Assembly (NCBI GenBank): GCA_943356775.1 | Contig: CALRFU010000002.1 | Coordinates: 1 to 48,523 of the forward strand | Length of the DNA: 48,523 nt | Reading direction: 5' to 3' | Origin: Candidatus Nomurabacteria bacterium | GTDB lineage: Bacteria; Patescibacteriota; Minisyncoccia; Phycocordibacterales; UBA2100 | Shown here: one piece after another, positions 24,005-32,304 of the stretch | Layout: the number at the start of each line of letters is the position of its first letter | Position numbering within the stretch: the stretch's first letter is position 1 | The notes under the pieces: generated by a model | What the model was told of the DNA's origin: nothing | Databases searched by the model: none | Seen by the model: the letters and a program-made list of their open reading frames with translations, nothing else | Position numbers and translations under genes: made by a program

Positions 24005-24779
24005 GAAGCGCGATTCCACCCCGCAGACCGCCATTGTCCCCGAGCTCTGCCATTTTTATGACGGGTGGCTTCGGATACTTTGAGAGGAGTTTGCTCAATG
24101 ACTCTTGCACGCGTGGAATAGGAATCGGATTCACACCCACAATCATCGAGCCGCCAAGGACTATGGTATCCGATGGCCATCGCTCCATGACGACACCAAG
24201 CCCTTCTGCAAGAGTGTCCGCGAGCTTATTGCGCTCTTCTAGTGAATTCAAATCTTTCGGATGAATACCGAATTTCTTGGTAACCGCAGTACCTGAAACA
24301 ATGTCTTCCAGGTCAACCCCATTAATTTTAATACCCGCAATACCGCCAGCAGCCACAATCTTCCCCCCCCTAATCCAACCCCCGCCGACACCTGTTGAAA
24401 CGGTAATATACGCGAGTGCCGTCGCTCCTCTTCCCGCTCCTGCATATGCTTCTCCCAAGCCAGCAAGCGCCGCGTCGTTTACCACTCGTACAGAAACGCC
24501 AAGTGCACCTGAAAATTCCCGCACAATATTTGTCCCTTCCCACGCACGTAAATTACGCGCGTCTGATATCACACCTTCGTCGCTCACGCTCCCCGCGACA
24601 CAACCAGCAACTGCCGTAATTTCCTCGCCACCCGCGCATTCACGAGCCAATGCAATAAACGTTGTAATTCCTTCCGATGGCTCTTTTGGCGTCGGGATTT
24701 TCTTTATGGTATCCAACGAGTCACCTAAAACTGTGGCGACCCGCATGTTGGTCCCGCCAATGTCCGTAACGATATACAT
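23988..24779 (-). CDS. ROK-family sugar kinase (glucokinase-like)
   Basis: The 263-aa ASKHA-fold protein opens with IVTDIGGTNMRVA (phosphate loop), has VRVVNDAALAGLGEAYAG with the catalytic Asp, and VSTGVGGGWIRGGK. The Cys-rich zinc motif of many ROK proteins is absent. It probably phosphorylates glucose or a related hexose. It lies just after the cupin-type phosphoglucose isomerase gene, which suggests a glucose entry module. TAAACT lies 6 nt before the ATG and there is no SD. Confidence 0.88.
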   Translation of the reverse strand: MYIVTDIGGTNMRVATVLGDSLDTIKKIPTPKEPSEGITTFIALARECAGGEEITAVAGCVAGSVSDEGVISDARNLRAWEGTNIVREFSGALGVSVRVVNDAALAGLGEAYAGAGRGATALAYITVSTGVGGGWIRGGKIVAAGGIAGIKINGVDLEDIVSGTAVTKKFGIHPKDLNSLEERNKLADTLAEGLGVVMERWPSDTIVLGGSMIVGVNPIPIPRVQESLSKLLSKYPKPPVIKMAELGDNGGLRGGIALLKQMR

Positions 24780-24788
24780 GGTCGGAGT

Positions 24789-25376
24789 TTATTGTTCTGC
24801 GACGGCAATTCCTCCAAAATCACTTTTTCGAACCTCTTTGTACAGCGGATTGGGCACCAGAGTCGGCGTGCCACTCTTATCAACGACATAATACGCAAAA
24901 CCACGCATCTGCTTCACCATCGCATAATCCGCGTGGCCGGGCATCGAAGCAGAGTCTTCCGCACCCTCCACAGGACTATCGTCTGCCGTGACGAACCACT
25001 CTTTTCCCGTATTCACAGCGAGATGTCCGTAGCCGGGCGGCATGTAGACTGAATCACCCGCTTTTACAGGAATAGCTTTGAATTCTTCAATTTTTTCTGG
25101 TTGCGGCACACCACCTTCGACGACCATCTTTTGTTGAAGAATAATTCCATCACCTTGAATTATCCAGTAGGTCTCATCGAGGTCGCCCACATGATAATGA
25201 CCGTATGTCTTTATATATTCACCATCCACCTGCCCTGATTCCCACACTGTAATATTCCGTTTCTTGGAGCCGCCGCGAATCATGTAGTAGTGGATTGCGG
25301 GCCCAGCAGCCCCGGGGCTCATCAATACCTCTTTCATCTTTTCATGAGTCCGTGCTGCATATGGTTCGAATGACAT
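24789..25376 (-). CDS. cupin-type glucose-6-phosphate isomerase
   Basis: The 195-aa protein matches the metal-dependent cupin PGI best known from archaea: EYIKTYGHYHVGDLDETYWIIQGDG holds the G-H-Y-H...E metal site (His60, His62, Glu68), followed by VKAGDSVYMPPGYGHLAVNTG with the last metal His. It would interconvert glucose-6-P and fructose-6-P in place of the classic PGI. ATG 25376 was chosen over 25472 because the fold starts there and TACAAT lies 7 nt upstream. Confidence 0.85.
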   Translation of the reverse strand: MSFEPYAARTHEKMKEVLMSPGAAGPAIHYYMIRGGSKKRNITVWESGQVDGEYIKTYGHYHVGDLDETYWIIQGDGIILQQKMVVEGGVPQPEKIEEFKAIPVKAGDSVYMPPGYGHLAVNTGKEWFVTADDSPVEGAEDSASMPGHADYAMVKQMRGFAYYVVDKSGTPTLVPNPLYKEVRKSDFGGIAVAEQ

Positions 25377-25412
25377 GTAAAGTATTGTACCACCTCGTGT
25401 TATTCTGAAACC

Positions 25413-26174
25413 ATGCAATGTCCTCGCGCAGTATTCTTCGACCTCGACGACACCCTCGCGGAGAGCTTCCATGCGCCCTCACCGGAGGCACTCGCAGGAT
25501 TGAGAAAATTACTAGAGAGTATACCCGTCTCGATTATCACAGGCGCGACCTTCCAACGCATGGAGTCGCAATTCCTCTCGGAACTTGAGACCCACCCTGA
25601 TTTCGGTCGACTCTACATCTTCCCAACGAGTTCGGCGCAAGGGTACACCTACTCTCAAGGAAAATGGCAGCCTCTCTACGACCTTGCGCTCACAGAAGAG
25701 GAACGCTCTCGCATAAAGAAGGCTGTTCTCGAAGCCGTCGATAGCATCGAAGAGTTTAAGGACATTCCCCACTATGGAGAACAAATGGTTGATAAAGGAT
25801 CGCAGATTGCTTACACCCCCGTGGGAATTGATGCGCCGAAGGATGTAAAAGATTCGTGGGATACCGATGGGTCGAAACGACAATCACTCTGGAAAGCCCT
25901 CAAAAAATCACTCCCCGAATTTGAAGTCTTGGTGGGCGGCGTTACGACGATAGACATCACACGCAAAAATGTAAATAAATCATACGGCGTACTCTGGCTC
26001 TCGAAGGAGCTCGATATTCCGCCAAGTGAAATGCTCTATGTAGGAGACGCGCTGTATCCCGACGGCAACGATGCGGTCGTTATTCCGACAGGTATTCAAG
26101 TCCGCTCCGTAACGGGACCGGATGAGACGCAAACAATTATCAACGAACTCGTGGAAGTTTGCAGCACGCTATAG
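25413..26174 (+). CDS. HAD-superfamily phosphatase, phosphomannomutase-like (second copy)
   Basis: The 253-aa protein shares its architecture with the 6966-7694 product: motif I VFFDLDDTLAES, motif II SIITGATFQRMES, and the distal MLYVGDALYPDGNDAVV with G-D-x-x-x-x-x-G-N-D. It is a HAD-IIB, PMM-like mutase or phosphatase. It diverges from the cupin PGI gene, which fits hexose-phosphate metabolism (mannose or glucose phosphates). TATTCT lies 6 nt before the ATG with no SD, a leaderless signature. It converges with the next gene with a 3-nt gap. Confidence 0.78.
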   Translation: MQCPRAVFFDLDDTLAESFHAPSPEALAGLRKLLESIPVSIITGATFQRMESQFLSELETHPDFGRLYIFPTSSAQGYTYSQGKWQPLYDLALTEEERSRIKKAVLEAVDSIEEFKDIPHYGEQMVDKGSQIAYTPVGIDAPKDVKDSWDTDGSKRQSLWKALKKSLPEFEVLVGGVTTIDITRKNVNKSYGVLWLSKELDIPPSEMLYVGDALYPDGNDAVVIPTGIQVRSVTGPDETQTIINELVEVCSTL

Positions 26175-26177
26175 TTT

Positions 26178-27182
26178 TCATTTGGTAGATGGTGCGGCGT
26201 AAAGCTGTCTTGCCTTCTCCCAGAATTCGGGATGCTTCTGTTTTTCTTTGAGGTAATACCACCACTCGGCGCCCCACAAATACTGAGTGCTAAAACTCGT
26301 CTGCCGCGCATAAGAGATGATTTCGTCGAACTTTTCGATGTCCATGCGGGCAAGCTGCGTTTCGAGAGGGGCTTTACCCGTCGGTTCGACGAGCCAGGGC
26401 TCCAGAGAGAGCTCGATGAGGAATGTCGGCTTTGTACCGTACATAAAATCCACCAGTCGCTCCTTCATACGATAGACAAGTGCAGGAAGTTTTGTTTTGA
26501 ACTGCCCAAACTCCGGATTCCAGAAATACACGTAGAGACTTGTGCCGAACGCGTCGCCGTTTTTGTACGGACCCATCCATGTCCCCAGATTGCCGCTGTC
26601 GGTCACAAGCACGGGGCGGCTATCGAGCGAATGCACGAGCGCTATTTCTTCCTTCAGAAATGTTTCGTCGAGCTCTCCGCAGTGCTCAAACGCAAACGCT
26701 TTCAGATACGGCTCGTTCTCGACTTGCCAATAGGTAATCGCGGGGTTGTCTTTGTACCGTTCCACGACCGCGGTAATGTAGGCACGCAATTCCGTTTTCT
26801 GTTCGTCCCATGAAAGGCTTTGCGCCCAATCAGGAACGTGACACTCAGGCCAGCGCGGGAGACGGCGCCCGACAGCAAGAACCACCTGCGCATCGCGTGC
26901 GCGGGCTTCGCTCAGTTGAAAATCGAGCTCGCTCCAGCTGTACACGTCGCGTTCCGGCTCTACACGCGACCAATATGCGGGGATGCGAAGATTACGCACC
27001 TTGAGGTCATCGAGGACGGCACGATAGGTCGCGCGCCAATCAAGCCCGAGCTCCTCGGCATGCATGACACTGAACGAAGCGCCGTAGGTAACATCCGCAG
27101 GCACCGGCCGGATGGTAAAGGCCAGAAAGAGAATCATTCCGAGTATGGCAAGTCCGGCTATTTTGAGTAGAGAGTACGACAT
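26178..27182 (-). CDS. membrane-anchored or secreted clan GH-A-like glycoside hydrolase
   Basis: The 334-aa protein starts with a signal/anchor helix (LLKIAGLAILGMILFLAFTI), then a TIM-barrel glycosidase domain: LKVRNLRIPAYWSRVEPERDVYSWSELD, ITYWQVENEPYL with the likely acid/base Glu157, and KPTFLIELSLEPW with the likely nucleophile Glu257. The pattern fits the GH5/GH39/GH42 clan, but the family cannot be fixed. ATG 27182 was chosen over 27227. It is the last of a three-gene run with GH1 and an EamA transporter. Confidence 0.75.
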   Translation of the reverse strand: MSYSLLKIAGLAILGMILFLAFTIRPVPADVTYGASFSVMHAEELGLDWRATYRAVLDDLKVRNLRIPAYWSRVEPERDVYSWSELDFQLSEARARDAQVVLAVGRRLPRWPECHVPDWAQSLSWDEQKTELRAYITAVVERYKDNPAITYWQVENEPYLKAFAFEHCGELDETFLKEEIALVHSLDSRPVLVTDSGNLGTWMGPYKNGDAFGTSLYVYFWNPEFGQFKTKLPALVYRMKERLVDFMYGTKPTFLIELSLEPWLVEPTGKAPLETQLARMDIEKFDEIISYARQTSFSTQYLWGAEWWYYLKEKQKHPEFWEKARQLYAAPSTK

Positions 27183-27187
27183 AGGAA

Positions 27188-28081
27188 TTACAGGACAAAA
27201 AGTATTGCGAGTCCGAGCACGACGCACACTATTCCCGCCAACTTATGCCACAGGCCTTTCGGGTTCATTTCGCCACGCAGCACGGCGGGAAACCAACCGG
27301 AAAGAAAGTACGCAATAACAAGCAGAAATACAAACTGAAGCCCTGCGAAGGCCTGCACGATGGAGACACTCCCGAGACTGATGGCAAAAAGCGTCAGCAC
27401 TCCCGCAATACCGCCGAGGGTTTTATTCGCGATGACGAGCCCCTTTGTCCCGGACGACGAGCCGCTGTAGCCGGAGAATATTGCGCTGCGGTTTGCGGGG
27501 ATGACGAGAAGTAAAAGGGCGCCGACGACATTCGTCATACGCGACCAGAAAAATCCGTCGAGAAAGCTTGTCTCGAGAAATATGAGCTTGGTGAGAAAAG
27601 CGGTGACGCCGAAGAAGATGCCCGAGAATACAACGAGAAATTTCTGACGCGTCGTAAGGCGGAAGTGCGAAATGAGGAGCATGCCCAACACCATCAAACC
27701 GAAAGCCGGAATGAAAGCAGGGGGCAAGTCTTGGTGGAGCCACTGCGATGCGCAGACTGCTGTCGCGACCGCGCTGACACCGCCGACGACGGGCATGATA
27801 TCCGAGGCGTGCCCTTCTTTGAGTGCGGTATACAAAAGCACGATTGAACTGATGAACGTGACCGACGACACAAATGAGAGGAGAAGGACGGTAGCGGACG
27901 GAAGCGAGACCAGCCCGAACGGCACGAGGACAAGGACAAATCCCGAGAGAATGCTGATATAAAAGGCGTACACGATTGGCTTGCCCACGTGTGATTTGCT
28001 CACGAGCACGTACTTGTCTATGAAAATAATCCCCGCTGAAATGAACTGAGCAAGAGCCGCAAGCACAATCCACAAAACCAT
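27188..28081 (-). CDS. EamA/DMT-family transporter-like membrane protein
   Basis: The 297-aa protein has about ten membrane segments in two similar halves, the layout of drug/metabolite transporters. The loops are short and contain few charged residues. Substrates of this group range from sugars and amino acids to drugs. Placement between two glycosidase genes suggests a sugar-related solute, which is inference only. It starts 4 nt past the GH1 stop; TAGACT overlaps that stop and lies 6 nt before the ATG. Confidence 0.78.
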   Translation of the reverse strand: MVLWIVLAALAQFISAGIIFIDKYVLVSKSHVGKPIVYAFYISILSGFVLVLVPFGLVSLPSATVLLLSFVSSVTFISSIVLLYTALKEGHASDIMPVVGGVSAVATAVCASQWLHQDLPPAFIPAFGLMVLGMLLISHFRLTTRQKFLVVFSGIFFGVTAFLTKLIFLETSFLDGFFWSRMTNVVGALLLLVIPANRSAIFSGYSGSSSGTKGLVIANKTLGGIAGVLTLFAISLGSVSIVQAFAGLQFVFLLVIAYFLSGWFPAVLRGEMNPKGLWHKLAGIVCVVLGLAILFVL

Positions 28082-28085
28082 GCGC

Positions 28086-29315
28086 TTAGTCTATCAGAGC
28101 GTTCCCCTCACAAATGCCTTTATACACGTACGCCGATTCCCTGATACGACGCTCCTGCGTAGAGTAATCAATCTCGACGAGTCCGAATCTCGGGCCAAAT
28201 CCGCTCGCCCACTCGTAATTATCAAGAAGCGACCAATACATATACCCGCGCACATCGACACCGTTTTCAATAGCAAAGTGGATGCACTTGACGGTCGAGC
28301 GTATGTATCCGGCGCGGATACGGTCTTCCGCATCGGCGACACCCGCTTCGCTTACGTAAACCGGTTTTTTGTAACGTTTGAGCATCATGAGAGCCGTGCA
28401 GATGCCTTCCGGAAACACATCCCAGTCCATATCGGTCTTGTCGTACACTCTCCTATCGCCGAATTTTTTATGCAGGTAGTAGTTGAGCCCTACCACATCA
28501 CACTTCGCAATCACGCGGCTCATAAAATAGTACGTCCAGAACCGATTCATCACCCACGCCAGAATCCAGTTGATTGGATTTGCGTTTGCTTGGTAGAGGA
28601 TGACCTGCTTCACGATGCCGACCTCGGCATCCGGACACATCTTCTTGATTGCATCGTACGCGGCGTTGTGCGCACGTACGAGACGATGCATCACCGAAAC
28701 ATAGCGGATGATATTTCCGAATCCAAGCTTTGACTGCGGATTGATAGTGCGGCCGGAGGTCGTTATCGACGCATATTCAATGCCCGGCCACTTTTTGAAA
28801 GGCGGCCACGTGCCACGTGCCCAGCCATTGGAAACAAATACCATAGGCTCGTTCATGGTTGAAAAATGAACGCACAAATCTTCGAGCTTCCCCGTCACGT
28901 ATGCGCAGTAACGTGCGAATATCCTTGGCGCATCCTCACGCTCAAAGCCTCCCGACCGGGAGAACCAAAGCGGGAGTGTGAAGTGCCAGATGGTAATAAA
29001 CGGCTCGAGGCCACGTGCCCGTAACGCCAGCAAGACCTTGCGATAGTGCTCTATCTCTCGCTCATCGAATCGGCCTTCGACTGGCTCAATGCGGGCCCAT
29101 TCGATAGAAAGTCGGTGGCAATTGTGTCCAAGAGATTTCGCAATATCAAAGTCTTCTTCATATCGCTCATAGTGCTCGCACGCACGACCGCAGGGCGGCA
29201 CCTTGCCCTCCCGAGCCGCTTCTGCCCAGTCATTATTTTCTATCCCACCTTCGACTTGATACGAGGCAGTCGCTGCCCCCCATTTGAATCCTGAGGGGAA
29301 TCTTTTCTCAGCCAT
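28086..29315 (-). CDS. GH1 family glycosidase (beta-glucosidase-like)
   Basis: The 409-aa protein is a complete GH1 barrel: FKWGAATASYQVEGG near the N-terminus, HRLSIEWARIEP, TIWHFTLPLWF, FSTMNEPMV with acid/base Glu156, and VYVSEAGVAD with the nucleophile Glu323 in SEAG where most GH1 enzymes have T-E-N-G. No signal peptide, so it is cytoplasmic and probably hydrolyses imported beta-glycosides. The start at 29315 has TAGAAT 6 nt upstream and no SD. First gene of the GH1-EamA-GH run. Confidence 0.92.
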   Translation of the reverse strand: MAEKRFPSGFKWGAATASYQVEGGIENNDWAEAAREGKVPPCGRACEHYERYEEDFDIAKSLGHNCHRLSIEWARIEPVEGRFDEREIEHYRKVLLALRARGLEPFITIWHFTLPLWFSRSGGFEREDAPRIFARYCAYVTGKLEDLCVHFSTMNEPMVFVSNGWARGTWPPFKKWPGIEYASITTSGRTINPQSKLGFGNIIRYVSVMHRLVRAHNAAYDAIKKMCPDAEVGIVKQVILYQANANPINWILAWVMNRFWTYYFMSRVIAKCDVVGLNYYLHKKFGDRRVYDKTDMDWDVFPEGICTALMMLKRYKKPVYVSEAGVADAEDRIRAGYIRSTVKCIHFAIENGVDVRGYMYWSLLDNYEWASGFGPRFGLVEIDYSTQERRIRESAYVYKGICEGNALID

Positions 29316-29390
29316 TGGGTAATTCTACATCATGAGAGACGTCCCTTAAAAGAAGTACGACGAGCAAACTAACGGCACCTAGACCCGTCC

Positions 29391-30016
29391 TTACACCTCG
29401 AAACCTGGTGGTGTCGGAAGGAACGTAAACACACTCACACTGGTCGACGTCGCCGCATCGCCTGAAGCGTAGTACGCCGCGACCGCAAACGTAGTGGTCG
29501 CATTGTTTCCGAGCAAGAATCCCAATGAAGTGGCTGTCGTCGTTGCGTTGAATATACTATTTTTTTCTATCGCATACTGCGTCGCGCTCGATATTGCATT
29601 CCACTGCAAGTTGACTATCAATCCGGGGAAAGCGCAATATCCTCCCACCGGCACCAAACACTCTGCTAAGGACTTGGTAAAGGAGATTTTGGTATCTGAG
29701 GAGTTGGTGGAGATTGTGTAAAAGCACTCGCCGCGGCGGCACCCTGACTTGCCAAGTTTACCTTCGGAGCAGTTTGAAAGGCGCCGATCCCCTCTACCGT
29801 CGCGTTGACTTGCGCAGGGTCGGGTGGTGGCGGGAGATGTTCGCCGTTTACATTTTCAATCGTGAGTTTCTGCGAATGAATACGTGCAACGGTTTCTTCC
29901 GTCCTTTGATAATCTAATGCATGCGGGATGCTTTTAATAACGATAGCAATATAAAGGATGAGGACGGTGCCGAGCGGCCAGCGGACAATACGCCACGCGC
30001 GATGGGAGCGTTGCAT
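29391..30016 (-). pseudogene. anchored beta-rich surface protein interrupted by a frameshift
   Basis: ATG 30016 (TATAAT 5 nt upstream) opens a 116-aa frame: basic N-terminus, membrane segment TVLILYIAIVIKSI, then a Pro-rich stalk (HLPPPPDPAQVNATVEG). It stops at 29666. The -1 frame continues at once as STNSSDTKISFTKSLAEC and a Thr/Ala-rich, FN3/Ig-like domain ending PTPPGFEV at 29391. The switch point is best placed at a T4 run (29720-29723, minus GCT TTT ACA). Adding one T, or slipping back one base there, gives a single protein of roughly 208 aa. It could be a mutation, a sequencing error or a functional -1 frameshift. It lies downstream of the DipZ-like gene. Confidence 0.55.
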
Positions 30017-30048
30017 AATCTATTATAGTACAGCCGCGGGAGGAGAGC

Positions 30049-31791
30049 CTAGCCGAATGTGAAGGTGTAGGCTTCGAGACCTGAATTCTCTACTTCGATT
30101 TCGATTGTATGCTCCCCATAGTCAGCTCCGTTAATTAATTTGTAGAGTCTATCTTCTCGAATAGTAGCTTCGCCGTTTCTGTCGACATCCGCTCCCCTTT
30201 CATCTCCCAGAGTCTTGCCGCCATCGCGCGTCACTCTTATCTTGATGGGCTTATCGGATGCGGCGACGAAATAGACATTCTTGGCATCGTAGCGAAATTG
30301 TATCTGCGCTTTGACTGAGGTACTCTTCGCGTATTCTCCGGTAAAATTCCACACGCCGTCGAGATAGAGCATGTTGGGCTGGAGGTGTTCGGGGGTTTTT
30401 AATGTTTGTACTCCAGTAAGCCCTTGCGTGCCATTGCCGAGGTATTGATTACGCGACGCACCAAAATATGTTTCGGGACTATCCACGAGAGCCGCATTCA
30501 CCACAACGACTTCTGCAGGTTTTGTCTCCGGCACTGCTGACACCTCGACACCGAGCCGCAGGGCACGTTCGGCAAGCGCTTTTTTGATAGCCTCCTCCGT
30601 TTCTGCATAATTCCCTTCCCCAATGTGGTCGTAGACGATGTACCCATCAATATCGATAAGGTACTTACGCGGCCAATATTGATTGCCGAGCGCATTCCAC
30701 GTCTGATACTCATTGTCCAACACGACAGGATACTCGAGTCCAAAACCCGTGACCGCAGCTTGGACATTCGAGAGCACATGTTCAAAGGCGAATTCCGGCG
30801 TGTGTACACCAATAATCTCGAGACCGTTGGCAGAATATTTTTCGTACCACGCTTTGAGGTACGGCAGCGTGCGTTGGCAGTTGATGCACGAGTACGTCCA
30901 AATATCGAGAAGAACGACTTTCTTGCCGTTGAATTCTCGAATGGTGATAGGCTTCCCTCCGGTATTAATGTATCCATCGGGAGTTACCAATTCGGGCGCT
31001 TTCTTATACACAAGCGCCTTCGATTCCGACGTAAGCCCTGTCGATGTCCCTGATGTATTCACTGGAGTCCCCATCGGCGCCCCCAAAAGAATGTGCTCAT
31101 ACTTTGTCGCATCAAATCCCCTCTCTAGAAGCCATGCTTCGACGCGTGCCGACACTCCAGTCGCAACACCGAGTCCGACAATAATAAAAAGAATGCCGAT
31201 GGTTTTCCGGAACCAACCACCCGGCTCGATCGTCACACCCAGTCGGTCAACCAACCGTTGCCCCGCGAGCGCAATGATGAAAAGAAAGCCCGAGAGTCCG
31301 ACCGCATACGCGAGGAGATCGAGGAATCCCATGAAAAAACTCGCGGGCAATACGGTCGCAAGGATGACAAAGTACGTCGGAGAGCAACTTGCGAAGACCG
31401 GTCCGAGTGCGGCACCCATGAGCATGTCGCCCCAGAGAGAATTGCGTTGGTAACCGACTGCGAGTGCTTTATTCGAACTTCGATTCAGGAGATTCACAAA
31501 ACCAAGCGAATCCCACAGACGCGGAAATATCATTACAAGACCAAATAGGATAAGGATGCCGCCCGAAAACCATTGCCAAAACGATTGCGGCACGTTGATG
31601 AAGGCTGTACTCGCCTTGAGAAGCAGCGTGAAGACAATGACCGAGCCACCGAGCGAGATACAGATGACATAAGCGCGTCGCAAGCTGCCCGTCGTCAAAG
31701 AGCCGCCCACGATGACAGGCAAGAGCGGTAGCACGCACGGGGCTAATACAGTGAGCACGCCGGCGACAAATGAGATGAGGAACAGAATCAC
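30049..31791 (-). CDS. DipZ-like thiol-disulfide protein (CcdA + thioredoxin + C-terminal beta domain)
   Basis: The 580-aa protein has an N-terminal CcdA-type electron-transfer domain (residues 1-215, six membrane helices, redox Cys in LAPCVLP and FASCSPTY), an exported thioredoxin/TlpA domain with YSCINCQRTLP (302-305), and a C-terminal beta-sandwich (about 435-580) of the kind found in mycobacterial DipZ. It would carry reducing power from the cytoplasm to the outside face. It starts with GTG 31791, and CATAAT lies 6 nt upstream. Confidence 0.9.
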   Translation of the reverse strand: MILFLISFVAGVLTVLAPCVLPLLPVIVGGSLTTGSLRRAYVICISLGGSVIVFTLLLKASTAFINVPQSFWQWFSGGILILFGLVMIFPRLWDSLGFVNLLNRSSNKALAVGYQRNSLWGDMLMGAALGPVFASCSPTYFVILATVLPASFFMGFLDLLAYAVGLSGFLFIIALAGQRLVDRLGVTIEPGGWFRKTIGILFIIVGLGVATGVSARVEAWLLERGFDATKYEHILLGAPMGTPVNTSGTSTGLTSESKALVYKKAPELVTPDGYINTGGKPITIREFNGKKVVLLDIWTYSCINCQRTLPYLKAWYEKYSANGLEIIGVHTPEFAFEHVLSNVQAAVTGFGLEYPVVLDNEYQTWNALGNQYWPRKYLIDIDGYIVYDHIGEGNYAETEEAIKKALAERALRLGVEVSAVPETKPAEVVVVNAALVDSPETYFGASRNQYLGNGTQGLTGVQTLKTPEHLQPNMLYLDGVWNFTGEYAKSTSVKAQIQFRYDAKNVYFVAASDKPIKIRVTRDGGKTLGDERGADVDRNGEATIREDRLYKLINGADYGEHTIEIEVENSGLEAYTFTFG

Positions 31792-31851
31792 AGCACTATT
31801 ATGCCACGCCCTGTGTTTCTCATGTAAACCATTTCCCTAGAGCTTGTAAGA

Positions 31852-31879
31852 TTGACTAAAGTCATAAATAAGGTACAAA
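31852..31879 (+). promoter_or_regulatory. sigma70-type promoter of the 101-aa orphan gene
   Basis: TTGACT (31852-31857), a 16-nt spacer and TACAAA (31874-31879) give a leader of about 35 nt that carries AAGGAGG. Confidence 0.55.
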
Positions 31880-31920
31880 CACTCTACACAACGCAATCAG
31901 AAGCCAAGGAGGACTCAGCG

Positions 31921-32226
31921 ATGATCGCGACCGTGCATGCTCTTAAACTGAAACGCCCATCAGGGTACCAGCCGCTTCTGTTCTCGGAAATCGAGCAGGT
32001 GGTCGCCGGGGCGTTTAACGCAGGCGACGGCGCTCGAGTCGAAGCCGCTGCCGACGCTTGGACAAACGAAGTCACCAAAAATACAGAGCTTCACCCCGTG
32101 CGTTACCGCATTCTGCGCGGTTGGGCACGGAACGTCCTCGCCCGAAATGCCGAACGAGGCACAAGCCCAATAAGCGTTATAGCGGAGCTTCGAGACCTTC
32201 TCAAAAGTCCGTGCTGGAAATTCTAG
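31921..32226 (+). CDS. 101-aa hypothetical protein
   Basis: I do not recognise this small soluble protein. It begins MIATVHALKLKRPSGYQPLLF, has an Ala-rich helical centre (EIEQVVAGAFNAGDGARVEAAADAW) and ends with ELRDLLKSPCWKF. ATG 31921 is fixed by a strong AAGGAGG 8 nt upstream; the ORF-track start at 31852 lies inside the promoter. Promoter, SD and terminator make it a self-contained unit like the DUF6197-like, LOG and CDP-alcohol genes. Confidence 0.7.
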   Translation: MIATVHALKLKRPSGYQPLLFSEIEQVVAGAFNAGDGARVEAAADAWTNEVTKNTELHPVRYRILRGWARNVLARNAERGTSPISVIAELRDLLKSPCWKF

Positions 32227-32250
32227 ACTCGGACAACCCCACCTAGCGCA

Positions 32251-32289
32251 GAGGGCCGCCCCCAAAAGGACGGCCTTCTCTATTTTTAC
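32251..32289 (+). terminator. intrinsic terminator of the 101-aa gene
   Basis: GAGGGCCG..CC and GG..CGGCCTTCTC pair around an A-rich loop and are followed by TATTTTTA, 25 nt past the stop codon. Confidence 0.8.
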
Positions 32290-32304
32290 TGCTATAATCC
32301 CACC

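Noticed and set aside
25413-26174. Trehalose- or sucrose-phosphatase call for the HAD proteins
   Set aside because: The distal G-D-A-L-x-P-x-G-N-D fits PMM-like enzymes better; the exact substrate cannot be set from sequence.
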